Of a stretch of 64,000 nucleotides of DNA, positions 9,016 to 18,634 are shown piece after piece. The position numbers and the translations under genes are program-made. This DNA comes from Halovenus rubra (GTDB taxonomy: Archaea; Halobacteriota; Halobacteria; Halobacteriales; Haloarculaceae). The stretch's first letter is position 1. The number at the start of each line of letters is the position of its first letter. Under the pieces are notes generated by a model that ran no database searches, was not told the DNA's origin, and was given only the letters and a program-made list of their open reading frames with translations. Where the stretch lies: contig NZ_JAODIY010000009.1 of NCBI RefSeq assembly GCF_026586665.1, positions 186,001 to 250,000 of the forward strand, read 5' to 3'.

Positions 9016-11853
9016 ATGACAGACGAGGCCGTCACTGGCCCGGCCGCCTTCACCGCACTGGGTCGGGATGTTCGCGAGGCGCTCTCCGAACAAGGGTTTG
9101 ACTCCCCCACAGAACCCCAGCGGCGTGCTATTGGCCCGATTGCAAACGGCGAAAATGTCGTCGTCGTCGCCCCAACCGGCAGCGGTAAGACCGAGACAGC
9201 AATGTTGCCTGTCTTCGATGCACTGTCTGGTGAGAACCGGTTTGGGATTGGTGCGCTGTATATCACTCCGCTCCGCGCGCTCAACCGTGATATGCGTGAG
9301 CGGTTGGAATGGTGGGGCCAAACACTCGGCGTCGAAATCGACGTTCGCCACGGCGACACAACGGATTATCAACGCCAAAAGCAGGCAAACGACCCGCCCG
9401 ACGTTATGGTGACAACGCCGGAGACGTTACAGGCAATGCTGACCGGAAAGAAACTCCGCCGCGCACTCGAAGATGTCGACCATGTTGTCATCGACGAAAT
9501 CCACGAGCTCGCGGTTTCGAAACGCGGAGCGCAGCTCTCAATTGGTCTCGAACGGCTCCGCGAGCTGTCTGACTCTTTTCAGCGTATCGGCCTCTCGGCG
9601 ACTGTGCATGACCCAGACCAGATCGGTAAGTTGCTCACGGGCAACCGCCAGTGGCGTGTTATCGAGGTCGATGTTGGAAGCGCGCTCGATGTGTCTGTGC
9701 AGGCTCCCGAGGTACGTGCCGAAGACGAACAGCTTGCAAGCGAGTTGATGACAGACCCAACAGTCGCCAGCCACGTCAGAAAAATTGACGAACTTGTTGC
9801 CGAAAACGAGGCGACACTTGCCTTTGTGAATACGAGACAGACCGCAGAGGCGCTTGGCTCGCGTCTAAAGGAGTTGGGTACACGTATTGGTATCCACCAC
9901 GGCTCACTCGCGAAGGAGACTCGGATTGATGTCGAGTCGGCATTCAAGAACGGCGAAATTGATGGACTTCTCTGTACCTCTTCGATGGAACTCGGTATCG
10001 ACGTCGGACATGTTGACCACGTCATTCAGTACAACAGTCCGAGACAGGTGGCCCGACTACTCCAGCGAATCGGGCGGGCGGGCCACCGAGAGGGAGATAT
10101 CTCCTCGGGAACGATTATTACCAGCAACCCCGATGATGTGATGGAGTCTCTGGTCATCGCCCATCGGGCCAAAAACGGTGCTGTCGAGCCAGCCCCGATT
10201 CACCACGGAAGTCTCGACACAGTGGCCAATCAGATAGCGGGGTTAGCGATGGATTTTGGGGAACTATCCGCGCCACGAGCCTACGATATTGTCACACGAG
10301 CGTATCCGTTCACAGAACTCGCCGAGGAGCAGTTCAAAGCGGTTGTCCGTGAGTTGGCGAGCAATAATGTGGTCTGGCTCGAAGAAGACGCCGACAGGCT
10401 CGAAAAGCGCCGGGGGACATGGCAGTACTTCTACCAGAATCTCTCGATGATACCTGACGAGGCGACGTACGATGTCGAAGACGTCGCGAGCGGGTCTCAA
10501 GTTGGAACGCTCGATGAACGGTTCGTCGTCAATTTCGCGTCGCTCGGCGAGGTGTTCATCCAGCGCGGCGAGATGTGGCGAATCACTGAACTCGATGAAG
10601 AAGATGAAGTCGTAACGGTCTCACCAATCGAAGATCCTGCTGGCGAGGTTCCGTCTTGGACAGGCCAAGAAATCCCAGTCCCACAGGTTGTCGCACAGGA
10701 CTTGGGAGAGCTTCGAGGTGTCGCAGGGAGCCAGCTAGCGGCCGGTGGGGATACTACCTCGGTTGCTCGGTCTCTCAACAAGCGGTACGAGGTCGACACT
10801 GAAACGATTGCGACGGGACTGGAGACTCTTGCTGACCACAGTGACGAGGGATACCCAGTCACAACGGATGACCAACTTCTGGTCGAATCTGGTAATGGCA
10901 CAGTCGTTATTAACGCGTGTTTCGGGCACCAGACCAACGAGACGCTTGGACGACTCGTCTCTGCTCTCCTTGGTCAGCAGACCGGCTCCAGTGTCGGACT
11001 GGAAACTGATCCGTACCGTATCGAGTTGACGGTGCCACGTGGTGTTCGGGCAAACGATGTCGTCAGTATCATTCGGGACACCGACCCCGACCACGTCAGG
11101 AGTATTATCGAGCTGAGCCTGAAAAACGCCGACTCACTTAAATTCAAACTTGCACAGGTGGCGACAAGCTTCGGCGCGCTCAAGCGGTGGCGCGGAAGCG
11201 CAAACGCTCGCTTTGGGAAGAACCGACTTTTGCAGGCTCTCGAAGGAACCCCGGTGTACGACGAGGCTATCAGAGAGATCTTTCATGAGGAACTAGCAGT
11301 CGATGATGCCGGTACCATCCTCGAAGCAGTTCAGGCGGGTGATATCGAGATTGAGACGGTCTCAGGTCATACACCAGTTGGGTCTGGTGGCAGAGATTCC
11401 GGAACCGAACTGTTGACGCCCGAAAATGCGGATGCAAGCGTTATCGAGACGGTCAAAGAGCGTATTCAAAACGACCGGGTCATTCTCTTTTGTCTCCACT
11501 GTACCGACTGGAAACGAAAGACGTCGGTCAAGCGTGTGTCTGAACAACCGAATTGCCCCGAGTGTAACTCAACTAGAGTTACTGCTCTGAACCCATGGGA
11601 CGACGAGACCGTGAGTGCTGTTCGTGCCACGGACAAAAGCGATGAAGAACAAAAGCAGACAGAACGCGCCTACAAGGCAGCAAGTTTGGTTCAGAGTCAT
11701 GGAAAACAGGCTGTTATTGCGCTTGCAGCACGAGGCGTCGGCCCGCGCAACGCGGCCAGAATCATCAACAAACTTCGGGAAGATGAGGATGACTTCTACC
11801 GCGACATTCTCTCACGCGAGAGAGAGTACGCCAGAACGCGGTCGTTCTGGTAA
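9016..11853 (+). CDS. lhr: ATP-dependent DNA helicase, Lhr family
   Basis: This 945-residue superfamily 2 helicase translocates 3'-5' on single-stranded DNA and is implicated in DNA repair. Walker A is APTGSGKT (52-59), motif II DEIH (about 159-162) and motif III SAT (LSATVHD). Motif VI is QRIGRAGHR, followed by the Lhr winged helix and the long Lhr-specific C-terminal region. A cluster CLHC...CPEC (about 826-850) forms a putative zinc site typical of archaeal Lhr. The ATG at 9016 is the natural start. The MutS-like gene begins 50 bp downstream on the same strand, which suggests a repair operon. Confidence 0.95.
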   Translation: MTDEAVTGPAAFTALGRDVREALSEQGFDSPTEPQRRAIGPIANGENVVVVAPTGSGKTETAMLPVFDALSGENRFGIGALYITPLRALNRDMRERLEWWGQTLGVEIDVRHGDTTDYQRQKQANDPPDVMVTTPETLQAMLTGKKLRRALEDVDHVVIDEIHELAVSKRGAQLSIGLERLRELSDSFQRIGLSATVHDPDQIGKLLTGNRQWRVIEVDVGSALDVSVQAPEVRAEDEQLASELMTDPTVASHVRKIDELVAENEATLAFVNTRQTAEALGSRLKELGTRIGIHHGSLAKETRIDVESAFKNGEIDGLLCTSSMELGIDVGHVDHVIQYNSPRQVARLLQRIGRAGHREGDISSGTIITSNPDDVMESLVIAHRAKNGAVEPAPIHHGSLDTVANQIAGLAMDFGELSAPRAYDIVTRAYPFTELAEEQFKAVVRELASNNVVWLEEDADRLEKRRGTWQYFYQNLSMIPDEATYDVEDVASGSQVGTLDERFVVNFASLGEVFIQRGEMWRITELDEEDEVVTVSPIEDPAGEVPSWTGQEIPVPQVVAQDLGELRGVAGSQLAAGGDTTSVARSLNKRYEVDTETIATGLETLADHSDEGYPVTTDDQLLVESGNGTVVINACFGHQTNETLGRLVSALLGQQTGSSVGLETDPYRIELTVPRGVRANDVVSIIRDTDPDHVRSIIELSLKNADSLKFKLAQVATSFGALKRWRGSANARFGKNRLLQALEGTPVYDEAIREIFHEELAVDDAGTILEAVQAGDIEIETVSGHTPVGSGGRDSGTELLTPENADASVIETVKERIQNDRVILFCLHCTDWKRKTSVKRVSEQPNCPECNSTRVTALNPWDDETVSAVRATDKSDEEQKQTERAYKAASLVQSHGKQAVIALAARGVGPRNAARIINKLREDEDDFYRDILSREREYARTRSFW

Positions 11854-11903
11854 GCCATCACACGAAGAAACAGCTAAGGCCGTGGCCTGATACCGCATAC
11901 TCG

Positions 11904-13658
11904 ATGCGACTGGAGGATTACTGGGGAATCGGCCCGAAGACGCGCGAACAACTGGTCGAGAACCTTGGCGAAGCGGCCGCTATCGATGCCATCGAGTGTG
12001 GTGACGTTCGGGCATTGACCGACGCAGGGCTGTCTGGGGGCCGTGCGACTCGTATTCTCAGACACGCAAGTGGTGGTGATGCATTAGACGTCCTCGGGAC
12101 CCGTGATACGCGTAACGTCTACAAGGAGTTACTGGAGACAATTAGCAGATATGCTGTCACGGGAAACGCGGCAGATAAGATCCGCATCCTGACGCCGCTT
12201 GATACTGCCGACGAAATCGAGCACCGACTCGATGATGTGGACAAAGCGCGTGAGAGCTGGCAAGACCTCTCCAAGCAGGAGCGAGATGCCGTCCTCGACG
12301 TGTTCGACGCACTCGATGAGCAGACCGGAAAACGCGCAACCGTCGAGGCCGCACTGGAGCTTAGCGACTTGGGGCTTGAATCGGGTATCTTCGACGCAGT
12401 CGACGAATTGGACGATCCGCTTTTATCAGACGCAGCGAGTGCACTTGCCGGACTCGAAAGCGCAGATAGTGGTGTCAGCGACGGAGCAGACCAGCAACTC
12501 GATGACCAACGGCAACAACTGGGTGCTATCGAAGATCTCAGGGCGACGCCTGATTCGGTTCTAGAGTCGGTTCAGTCCGGCGCACGCGAGGCACATGAAC
12601 TCAGAGAAGAGCTCACCCGGTATCTTGCCGACGAAACCGGTCTAGAGCTGGCTCGTCTCAGGGAGGCCGTCCCCACGGAGGCGGCGGATGCACGAGGGTT
12701 TGTCACCGAAACGTTACGAACCGTTGCCGACGAACTACGGGAGGCTGTCGACGAGCGTGAGAAAGCGGTGCGAACAGAGTTTGAAGACACACTCGATTCG
12801 GCCGATGACGAAATTACAGCAGCAATCACTGCTGTCGAGTCTATTGCCTTTTCTGTCTCATTAGCACGATTTGGGCTAGCCTTTGACCTGACGAGACCGA
12901 CTTTTCACGGAGAAAAAGCCACCGGTGTTGTCAACGCACGGAATGTTTTTCTTGAGGATGCTGGCGAGAGTGTCCAACCAGTAACGTACGCGGTTGGTGA
13001 GCACAGTTTGAGTGTTGACGGCAGCAATGCCCCACCAACGGACCACCGGGTAACCGTCCTTACTGGCGCGAACAGCGGCGGAAAGACAACGCTGTTGGAG
13101 ACGCTCTGTCAGGTCCAACTTCTCGCACAGATGGGGTTGCCAGTCCCCGCTGATGAGGCAGAGTTATCGCTTGTCGATACGATTGTATTCCATCGACGAC
13201 ACGCGAGTTTCAACGCCGGCGTGTTGGAGTCGACGCTCCGGTCTGTCGTCCCTCCGTTGACCGAGTCAGGACGAACACTGATGCTCGTCGATGAGTTTGA
13301 GGCAATTACTGAACCCGGTAGCGCAGCGGATCTCTTGCACGGGTTGGTCCGCCTGACAGTCGAGCGCGATGCGATGGGAATTTTCGTGACACACCTCGCA
13401 GATGACCTCGAACCGTTGCCAAAAGAGGCTCGGACAGACGGCATCTTCGCGGAAGGGCTGACCCCCAGCCTCGAACTCGAAGTAGACTACCAGCCACGGT
13501 TCGAATCAGTCGGCCGGTCGACGCCCGAGTTTATTGTTTCACGGTTGGTGGCCAACGCAACTGAGACACAGGAGCGAACTGGGTACGAGACACTGGCAGA
13601 GGCTGTCGGTGAACACGCCGTACAGCGGACACTCGCCGATGCACGCTGGACAGATTGA
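11904..13658 (+). CDS. MutS-family ATPase with N-terminal helix-hairpin-helix
   Basis: This 584-residue protein has an N-terminal HhH-like region (MRLEDYWGIGPKTREQLVENLG), a long coiled-coil lever segment (about 200-310) and a C-terminal MutS domain V ATPase. Walker A is TGANSGGKTTLL (about 387-398), Walker B is LMLVDEFEAITEPG, and the following VTHL corresponds to the switch histidine. It lacks the mismatch-binding domain I, so it resembles the archaeal MutS5/MutS2-like groups rather than canonical MutS. It probably acts on recombination or repair intermediates together with the upstream Lhr helicase. Its TGA stop lies inside a sequence that resembles an IS200/IS605 end. Confidence 0.9.
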   Translation: MRLEDYWGIGPKTREQLVENLGEAAAIDAIECGDVRALTDAGLSGGRATRILRHASGGDALDVLGTRDTRNVYKELLETISRYAVTGNAADKIRILTPLDTADEIEHRLDDVDKARESWQDLSKQERDAVLDVFDALDEQTGKRATVEAALELSDLGLESGIFDAVDELDDPLLSDAASALAGLESADSGVSDGADQQLDDQRQQLGAIEDLRATPDSVLESVQSGAREAHELREELTRYLADETGLELARLREAVPTEAADARGFVTETLRTVADELREAVDEREKAVRTEFEDTLDSADDEITAAITAVESIAFSVSLARFGLAFDLTRPTFHGEKATGVVNARNVFLEDAGESVQPVTYAVGEHSLSVDGSNAPPTDHRVTVLTGANSGGKTTLLETLCQVQLLAQMGLPVPADEAELSLVDTIVFHRRHASFNAGVLESTLRSVVPPLTESGRTLMLVDEFEAITEPGSAADLLHGLVRLTVERDAMGIFVTHLADDLEPLPKEARTDGIFAEGLTPSLELEVDYQPRFESVGRSTPEFIVSRLVANATETQERTGYETLAEAVGEHAVQRTLADARWTD

Positions 13659-13692
13659 CATCCTCCCCGCCCTGAAGGGCGGGGTTTTAGCC
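13653..13692 (+). terminator. GC-rich hairpin with T-run; also IS200/IS605-end-like
   Basis: CCCCGCCC-TGAA-GGGCGGGG occupies 13665-13684 and is followed by TTTTA, so it can act as an intrinsic terminator between two convergent genes. The preceding TTGACATCCT and the hairpin together look very like the right end of haloarchaeal IS1341/IS605-type elements, with no transposase left nearby. Both readings are possible. Confidence 0.65.
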
Positions 13693-13736
13693 TCACAACT
13701 TCCAATAACAATCAACGTTGTTACAATACTGACTGG

Positions 13737-14135
13737 TTAGTCAGCGCCAGCCAGAATGGACTGCCCAGACTCTGTTGGGTTATCGTGCATGATAGAAAGC
13801 TGAATATCACCTTCGAGAGAGACGTGCACATCGTCGACTGACCGAACATATTCGCTGGTGTGCTTGCCATTCCGTGAAAGCCGAAGTTGCTCCTCAAGGA
13901 GTCCAGTCTCGGTCAGCAGTTCGAGCTTTCTGTACGCAGTCGACAACGCCAACTCACACGTCTCCGAGAGTTCGTTAGCGGTAAGTGACTCTCCGTCTGT
14001 GGCTTCCAGAATTGCACGACAGTCTTCATCTTCGAGCGCTCCAAGCAGCGCCTCGACCTCAGTTGGTTCGCTGATTATCGTCTCTGTATCTGCCCCGTGA
14101 GGTTGTTTCGGCCTCGCACGCGGTGTCTGGCTCAT
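13737..14135 (-). CDS. Helix-turn-helix transcriptional regulator (ArsR-like winged helix)
   Basis: This 132-residue protein has an N-terminal tail of about 25 residues and then a winged helix: VEALLGALEDEDCRAILEATDGESLTANELSETCELALSTAYRKLELLTETGLLEEQ. The recognition helix is probably ELALSTAYRKLELL. The C-terminal part (YVRSVDDVHVSLEGDIQLSI) forms the wing and an added beta segment typical of haloarchaeal one-domain regulators. The ATG at 14135 is chosen; another ATG lies five codons upstream, and a TATA-like TTTTTATACC at about 14190-14200 is consistent with some 5' leader. It diverges from pyruvate kinase. The target is unknown. Confidence 0.88.
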   Translation of the reverse strand: MSQTPRARPKQPHGADTETIISEPTEVEALLGALEDEDCRAILEATDGESLTANELSETCELALSTAYRKLELLTETGLLEEQLRLSRNGKHTSEYVRSVDDVHVSLEGDIQLSIMHDNPTESGQSILAGAD

Positions 14136-14336
14136 ACCTGTATGTCTCATCGCGTTACCAACCAGTGTATACCACAGATATCGTGGGTGCTTTTTATACC
14201 CTTCCTGCGGTATTACGGGACTCCTCTCTGGAAGGGGCACAATTTTGGGAGTGCCCCTGCAATCGGCTGATATGAAAGGTCCCGCCGTCATGTGTAGCAC
14301 AGGGCTCGAAGTTATCGTAACCGTGGAGGGTGTCCT

Positions 14337-16094
14337 GTGAACAACGCAGCAAAGATCGTCTGTACGCTGGGTCCAGCCTCCGATGATTCGGAGACTATCC
14401 GCGAACTGGCCGAAGCTGGCATGTCGGTCACGCGGCTCAACGCCAGCCATGGCAGTCCGGACAACAGACGCAAACTCATTGACCGCGTGCGTCGTGTCGA
14501 CGATGATGTGTCGTTCCCGATTGCAGTCATTCTTGACCTCCCCGGTCCGGAGGTCCGGACAGCCGCTATTGATAGCTCCGTCAAACTCGTGGATGGGTCG
14601 TCGGTTGATCTGTTCGAGGGTGAGACAGCAACGCCCGAGCAAGTCGGTCTCTCTACGAGTATTGAAGCTGTCGAGGACGGTGACGAGATACTCATCGACG
14701 ACGGCCGTCTTGAACTGCGCGTTAGGGCTGTTGATGGGAAAACCGTAACGGCAACTGTCAGATCCGGCGGCGAGTTGACAAGTCGGTGTGGAGTCAACGT
14801 TCCGGGCGTCACCCTTGGCCTCCCGACGATTACCGAGCGCGACAGGCGAGAACTCGACGTTGCCTCAGAGAAAGATGTCGACTTCGTCGCCGCAAGCTTC
14901 GTCAGAACTGCAGAGGATATCTACGAAATCGGTGCCGCACTCGAAGAACGTGGCGCTGATATCCCGATTATAGCCAAAATCGAACGGGCTGCTGCTGTTG
15001 AGAATATTGACGAGATTATCGACGCCGCCGACGGGGTCATGGTCGCACGAGGCGACCTCGGTGTCGAGTGCCCGCTCGAAGATGTCCCAATGATACAAAA
15101 GCGAATCATCCGGTCGTGTAACCGCGCAGGCAAGCCAGTTATCACTGCGACCGAGATGCTCGACTCTATGATACACGAGCGCCGGCCCACGCGTGCGGAG
15201 ACATCTGATGTGGCCAACGCTGTCCTCGATGGGACAGATGCGGTCATGCTCTCAGGTGAGACAGCAATCGGTGACCATCCAGTTCGCGTTGTCGAGACGA
15301 TGGCGCGGGTTATCCAAGATGTCGAAGAGAGCGATGAGTACAACGAACTCAGAGAGAATCGGGTTCCGCAGGCAGACGAGACACGAACTGACGCGCTCGC
15401 CCGCTCTGCACGATTTCTCGCCCGCGACATCGGGGCGAGTGCGGTTGTTGCCGCAAGTGAGTCAGGCTATACGGCAATGAAAGCCGCAAAATACCGGCCA
15501 AATATCCCCGTCGTCGCAGCGACGCCTGAAGACGAAGTGCGACGACAACTCGCTCTCACGTGGGGCATCATTCCGCGACAAGTTTCTTACAGAGGGGATA
15601 GCGCTGATTCAATCATCCAAAATGCTGTCCAGTCTGCTATCGACACCGGTGCTGTTGAGGGCGGTGACACCGTCGTGGTGCTTTCAGGTATGATGACCGA
15701 GTACGACGAACTTGACACCGCCAATATGCTGAAAGTTCACGTTGCCTCCGAAGCAGTCGTCTCCGGTCGGCCGGTCCTTTCGGGGTTCGTGACCGGCCCG
15801 TTGTTCCGTGCTGAAGACGGCGATCTGACCAAGTGCCCAGAAGGGGCGATTGTCGCACTCCCCGCTGGATTCGACGATGAGTTTATCGGAGAGATTTCGA
15901 AGCTGGGCGGCATTATCGACGCACACCAGGGGTCGACAAGCTATGCAGCAATCGTTGCCCGAGAGCTTGAGATTCCGATGATTAGCTACGCCACAGTTCC
16001 GGATGACATCGACACTGGGAGCGAAATTAGTCTCGATGCAGAACGTGGCGTGGTGTACAGTGAACCGATTCGGACAGAACCCTCGCGCGATTGA
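14337..16094 (+). CDS. pyk: Pyruvate kinase with C-terminal PEP-mobile-like domain
   Basis: This 585-residue glycolytic enzyme converts PEP and ADP to pyruvate and ATP. The GTG start gives MNNAAKIVCTLGPASDDSE, the classic N-terminus. Visible landmarks are RLNASHG, DLPGPEVR, the catalytic region IIAKIERAAAVENIDEI, GVMVARGDLGVE and ITATEMLDSMI. After the pyruvate kinase C-domain (to about 470) there is an extra domain of about 110 residues like the phospho-histidine domain of PEP-utilising enzymes. In its GSTSYAAIVARELEIP motif tyrosine replaces the usual histidine, so it should not carry phosphate. The gene is monocistronic, divergent from the ArsR-like regulator. Confidence 0.95.
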   Translation: MNNAAKIVCTLGPASDDSETIRELAEAGMSVTRLNASHGSPDNRRKLIDRVRRVDDDVSFPIAVILDLPGPEVRTAAIDSSVKLVDGSSVDLFEGETATPEQVGLSTSIEAVEDGDEILIDDGRLELRVRAVDGKTVTATVRSGGELTSRCGVNVPGVTLGLPTITERDRRELDVASEKDVDFVAASFVRTAEDIYEIGAALEERGADIPIIAKIERAAAVENIDEIIDAADGVMVARGDLGVECPLEDVPMIQKRIIRSCNRAGKPVITATEMLDSMIHERRPTRAETSDVANAVLDGTDAVMLSGETAIGDHPVRVVETMARVIQDVEESDEYNELRENRVPQADETRTDALARSARFLARDIGASAVVAASESGYTAMKAAKYRPNIPVVAATPEDEVRRQLALTWGIIPRQVSYRGDSADSIIQNAVQSAIDTGAVEGGDTVVVLSGMMTEYDELDTANMLKVHVASEAVVSGRPVLSGFVTGPLFRAEDGDLTKCPEGAIVALPAGFDDEFIGEISKLGGIIDAHQGSTSYAAIVARELEIPMISYATVPDDIDTGSEISLDAERGVVYSEPIRTEPSRD

Positions 16095-16138
16095 CCGCGG
16101 CCAGCAGTTTTTTGAGAACAGCCACCGAGGTGACGCGT

Positions 16139-16441
16139 ATGAGTGATTTCGATGGACTCGATCTCCAAGCTGTCGAAGACCAAATGGACGACGAAAGTGA
16201 TGATAACAGGAGTCATCGGGTTGTGCTCGGTGTCCTCGATGGGACGACCCAGCCATCAGAGTGGGTCGAGGTTGTCGCTGACGGTGGGGTTCTGGTGTTG
16301 AACATTGCAGGAGACTTGAACCAACTGGCTTCCGAGTTTGCCAGCGATATCAACGATGCCGGGGGAAATCTTGTCCACTTTCGGGACTTTCTCATCGTCT
16401 CGCCGCCAGACGTCGAGATTGATGCCGAGAGACTCGACTAA
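16139..16441 (+). CDS. Conserved haloarchaeal protein, probably DUF5779
   Basis: This 100-residue acidic protein contains HRVVLGVLDGTTQPSEWVEVVADGGVLVLNIAGDLNQLA and then HFRDFLIVSPPDVEID. It looks like a complete small alpha-beta domain. I believe it belongs to the haloarchaeal family DUF5779, from memory of its layout. Function is unknown. The start at 16139 (MSDFDGLDLQAVEDQ) is the natural ATG. The last 4 bases overlap the 3' end of the convergent VOC gene. Confidence 0.82.
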   Translation: MSDFDGLDLQAVEDQMDDESDDNRSHRVVLGVLDGTTQPSEWVEVVADGGVLVLNIAGDLNQLASEFASDINDAGGNLVHFRDFLIVSPPDVEIDAERLD

Positions 16442-17127
16442 CTGGTGTCGACTAACGTCACGTAGTGCCCGTCAACGTCGCGAATACGAATCCCGTCTTC
16501 CTGTTCATCAATAGTGAGGACATCAGTGCGAACCTTGTCGACAATCTTTGCTGGCTCTTCGACAGTCACGCCCATGTCGACGTGGACACCGCCTCTTGCA
16601 TCTGCAATCCCCAGCTGTGGTTCCCAGAGCTCTATTGCAAAGGAGTCTGCATTCATGCGAACCCGGCGGCGGTCATCTCCCCGGTCAACGACTTCGAATC
16701 CTAGCCGTTCGTAGAGGTCGACAGCCCGACCGAGCTGTTCGACCTCCATGACGACTTCGAACACCCCGTCGACTCCGGGTCCATCAACGTCTGCTTGGCC
16801 AAGTTCAACACAGTTGCCGTCCGGGTCATAGAAGTACAGCGACTGTGAGTCGCCAAAGCTGTGTTCAACCAACTCAAAGCGCTGTTTGAGTTGCTCGTAC
16901 CAGGCATCGTACTCCCCAGCCGGAATCGAGAGAGCATAGTGTGTGTGCACACCTCCCCGAGGGAGACGACCGGGTTCTCTGAGAACAAGGTCTGTTTCCC
17001 CCACAGTGAGGATTACCTCTCCTCCGCGTCGTGAGTGAGTTTCAAGATCCAGAAACGCCTCGTAAAACGCCTCTGCTCGGTCGAGATACTTTGTCTCGAG
17101 TGCGAGCCATTGAAGAGAGTTAACCAT
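16438..17127 (-). CDS. VOC (glyoxalase/dioxygenase) superfamily protein
   Basis: This protein of about 229 residues has two vicinal-oxygen-chelate modules. The first (WLALETKYLDRAEAFYEAFLDLE ... HYALSIPAGEYDAWYEQLKQ ... LYFYDPDGNCVELGQ) contains the metal-ligand histidine HTHYAL and the PDGNxxEL glutamate. The second module (VFEVVMEVEQLGRAVDLYERLGFEVV ... HVDMGVTVEEPAKIV ... GIRIRDVDGHYVTLVDTS) is more divergent. The layout is that of catechol-2,3-dioxygenase-like proteins; the substrate is unknown. The ATG at 17127 (MVNSLQWLALET) is preferred to a TTG two codons upstream. Confidence 0.9.
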   Translation of the reverse strand: MVNSLQWLALETKYLDRAEAFYEAFLDLETHSRRGGEVILTVGETDLVLREPGRLPRGGVHTHYALSIPAGEYDAWYEQLKQRFELVEHSFGDSQSLYFYDPDGNCVELGQADVDGPGVDGVFEVVMEVEQLGRAVDLYERLGFEVVDRGDDRRRVRMNADSFAIELWEPQLGIADARGGVHVDMGVTVEEPAKIVDKVRTDVLTIDEQEDGIRIRDVDGHYVTLVDTS

Positions 17128-17173
17128 ATTCAATTATTCATTGGCGTGGATTAAAACAGTACCTGATACCGCA

Positions 17174-17767
17174 TTAAACTGAGAATACAAGCCGCTCGCG
17201 TCCCTCAAATCCGGACGGCGGCTGGAGGGAATGAGTTACCTCAACGATATCGACGCGTGGTGGTAGCTCCTCAACCAATGTGACGATTCGGGCTCGCTGG
17301 CCCGGAGGCAGCTCCACCTGTCGGGTGTGACAGCCGGGTCCAAGCTGTGCCGGGTCAAGTGTCAACCGTGCTGGCTTGTACGTATACTCGTCGTCGCCGA
17401 TGAACTTTGTTCGTGTAGACTGCCACTTCAGCGGGCTGTCGGTGGTGTTTTTGACATCGAATAGCGCGACCACGTATTCCCCGCTTCCGTCTGTCTGGTG
17501 GCTGTAGACAAACTCCTCGATATCAACAGTTGGGAGACCAACAAGAGTCGCCTGAACCGAATCTGAGTAGACGGTGACTGCATCAGTTCGCGATAACCGA
17601 CCGGACACTGCATCCGTGAGAGTTTCGGCGTCTGTGCTATCTCTCCGCTGTGGGTTGTTTTTTTTCCTATTACCGGTCGAAAGCTTGTTTTCGCGCTTGG
17701 AAGTCGAGTCAGGACGCTCGCGGCTGTACCGTTCAATATCTCCGTCGCCGCGTTCCTCGTCACTCAT
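17174..17767 (-). CDS. Hypothetical haloarchaeal protein with beta-rich C-terminal domain
   Basis: This 197-residue protein has a strongly charged, probably disordered first third (repeated Arg, Asp and Ser; includes KKNNPQRRDSTDAE). An all-beta domain follows from about residue 65 (VYSDSVQATLVGLPTVDIEEFVYSHQTDGSGEYVVALFDV...). The segment DVKNTTDSPLKWQSTRTKFIGDDEYTY resembles the immunoglobulin-like DUF4352 type of fold, in which polar groups ring a hydrophobic core. There is no signal peptide, so a cytoplasmic location is likely. It diverges from the downstream MBL-like gene. Function is unknown. Confidence 0.75.
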   Translation of the reverse strand: MSDEERGDGDIERYSRERPDSTSKRENKLSTGNRKKNNPQRRDSTDAETLTDAVSGRLSRTDAVTVYSDSVQATLVGLPTVDIEEFVYSHQTDGSGEYVVALFDVKNTTDSPLKWQSTRTKFIGDDEYTYKPARLTLDPAQLGPGCHTRQVELPPGQRARIVTLVEELPPRVDIVEVTHSLQPPSGFEGRERLVFSV

Positions 17768-17872
17768 TGTCGCATCTTACACGGGAGTGCTATGAATAGC
17801 CTTCGGTGGATTCTGAGCGTACCTTCGCAGTTAGGAGTTCCCTTTTTACCCTCGACGCTCAACGATGCGTAT

Positions 17873-18547
17873 ATGAAAGCATCTGATTCAGCGACTGACT
17901 GGAAAAAAATCGACCGGTTCGACGACGGCATTGGATGGATTGCTTATCCAGACGAGACGATGCAACGGGCGAGTCACGCAATAACAGACGGCGACGATGT
18001 ATGGCTCGTTGATCCTGTTGACGCCGATGGTATCGACGACCTGTTAGCTGAGTATGGGGAGGTAGCAGGTGTCATCATCCTCCTCGACCGTCACAAGCGC
18101 GACACTGCAGCATTGGCCCGCAGACACGATGTCTCGGTCTGGATTCCAACGTTCATGGAGTCTGTCGCCCAAGAGATCGACGCACCCGTCGAACGGTTCC
18201 GTCATGACCTCGCAGATACACGGTTTGCTGTTCACGAGCTAATTAACAACCGTTTTTGGACCGAAGCAGTTCTTCACGACCCTGACAGTGGCTCCTTGGT
18301 CGTCCCCGAAGCTGTCGGAACGACCTCGTATTTCCGGACACATACCGAAGATCTGGGGGTACATCCGATGCTTAGAATGACGCCGCCCCGAAAGCTCACC
18401 CGACTAGAAGCAAATAGTATCCGCGTCGGGCACGGATCTGGCATCAACAAAGCAACGACAGAGCAACTCCATAGCGCGGTCGACGGTGCCCGACGGCGCG
18501 CACCGCACCTCGTATACAAGAATGTGAAAAACATGGTCTTCAGCTGA
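17873..18547 (+). CDS. Degenerate metallo-beta-lactamase-fold-like protein
   Basis: This 224-residue protein has the alternation of an MBL-fold hydrolase (GDDVWLVDPVDADGIDDLLAEYGEVAGVIILLDRHKRDTAALARRHDVSVWIP...). It lacks the HxHxDH metal motif; only DRHKRD is found at that place. A C-terminal LEANSIRVGHGSGI resembles the last histidine loop of the fold. It is therefore probably a non-canonical or catalytically altered member; this is inference from pattern only. The ATG at 17873 is chosen because TTTTTA at 17843-17848 lies about 28 bp upstream, fitting a leaderless start. An in-frame ATG at 17792 lies upstream of that TATA box. Confidence 0.78.
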   Translation: MKASDSATDWKKIDRFDDGIGWIAYPDETMQRASHAITDGDDVWLVDPVDADGIDDLLAEYGEVAGVIILLDRHKRDTAALARRHDVSVWIPTFMESVAQEIDAPVERFRHDLADTRFAVHELINNRFWTEAVLHDPDSGSLVVPEAVGTTSYFRTHTEDLGVHPMLRMTPPRKLTRLEANSIRVGHGSGINKATTEQLHSAVDGARRRAPHLVYKNVKNMVFS

Positions 18548-18634
18548 GGGCTACTGGCATCACGTTGGCTTGCTTCGAATTGCGGTTTCTGTTCCTGCGA
18601 GTTCTATAAGTTGTTCCCGCCCAAATTGGCTGTT

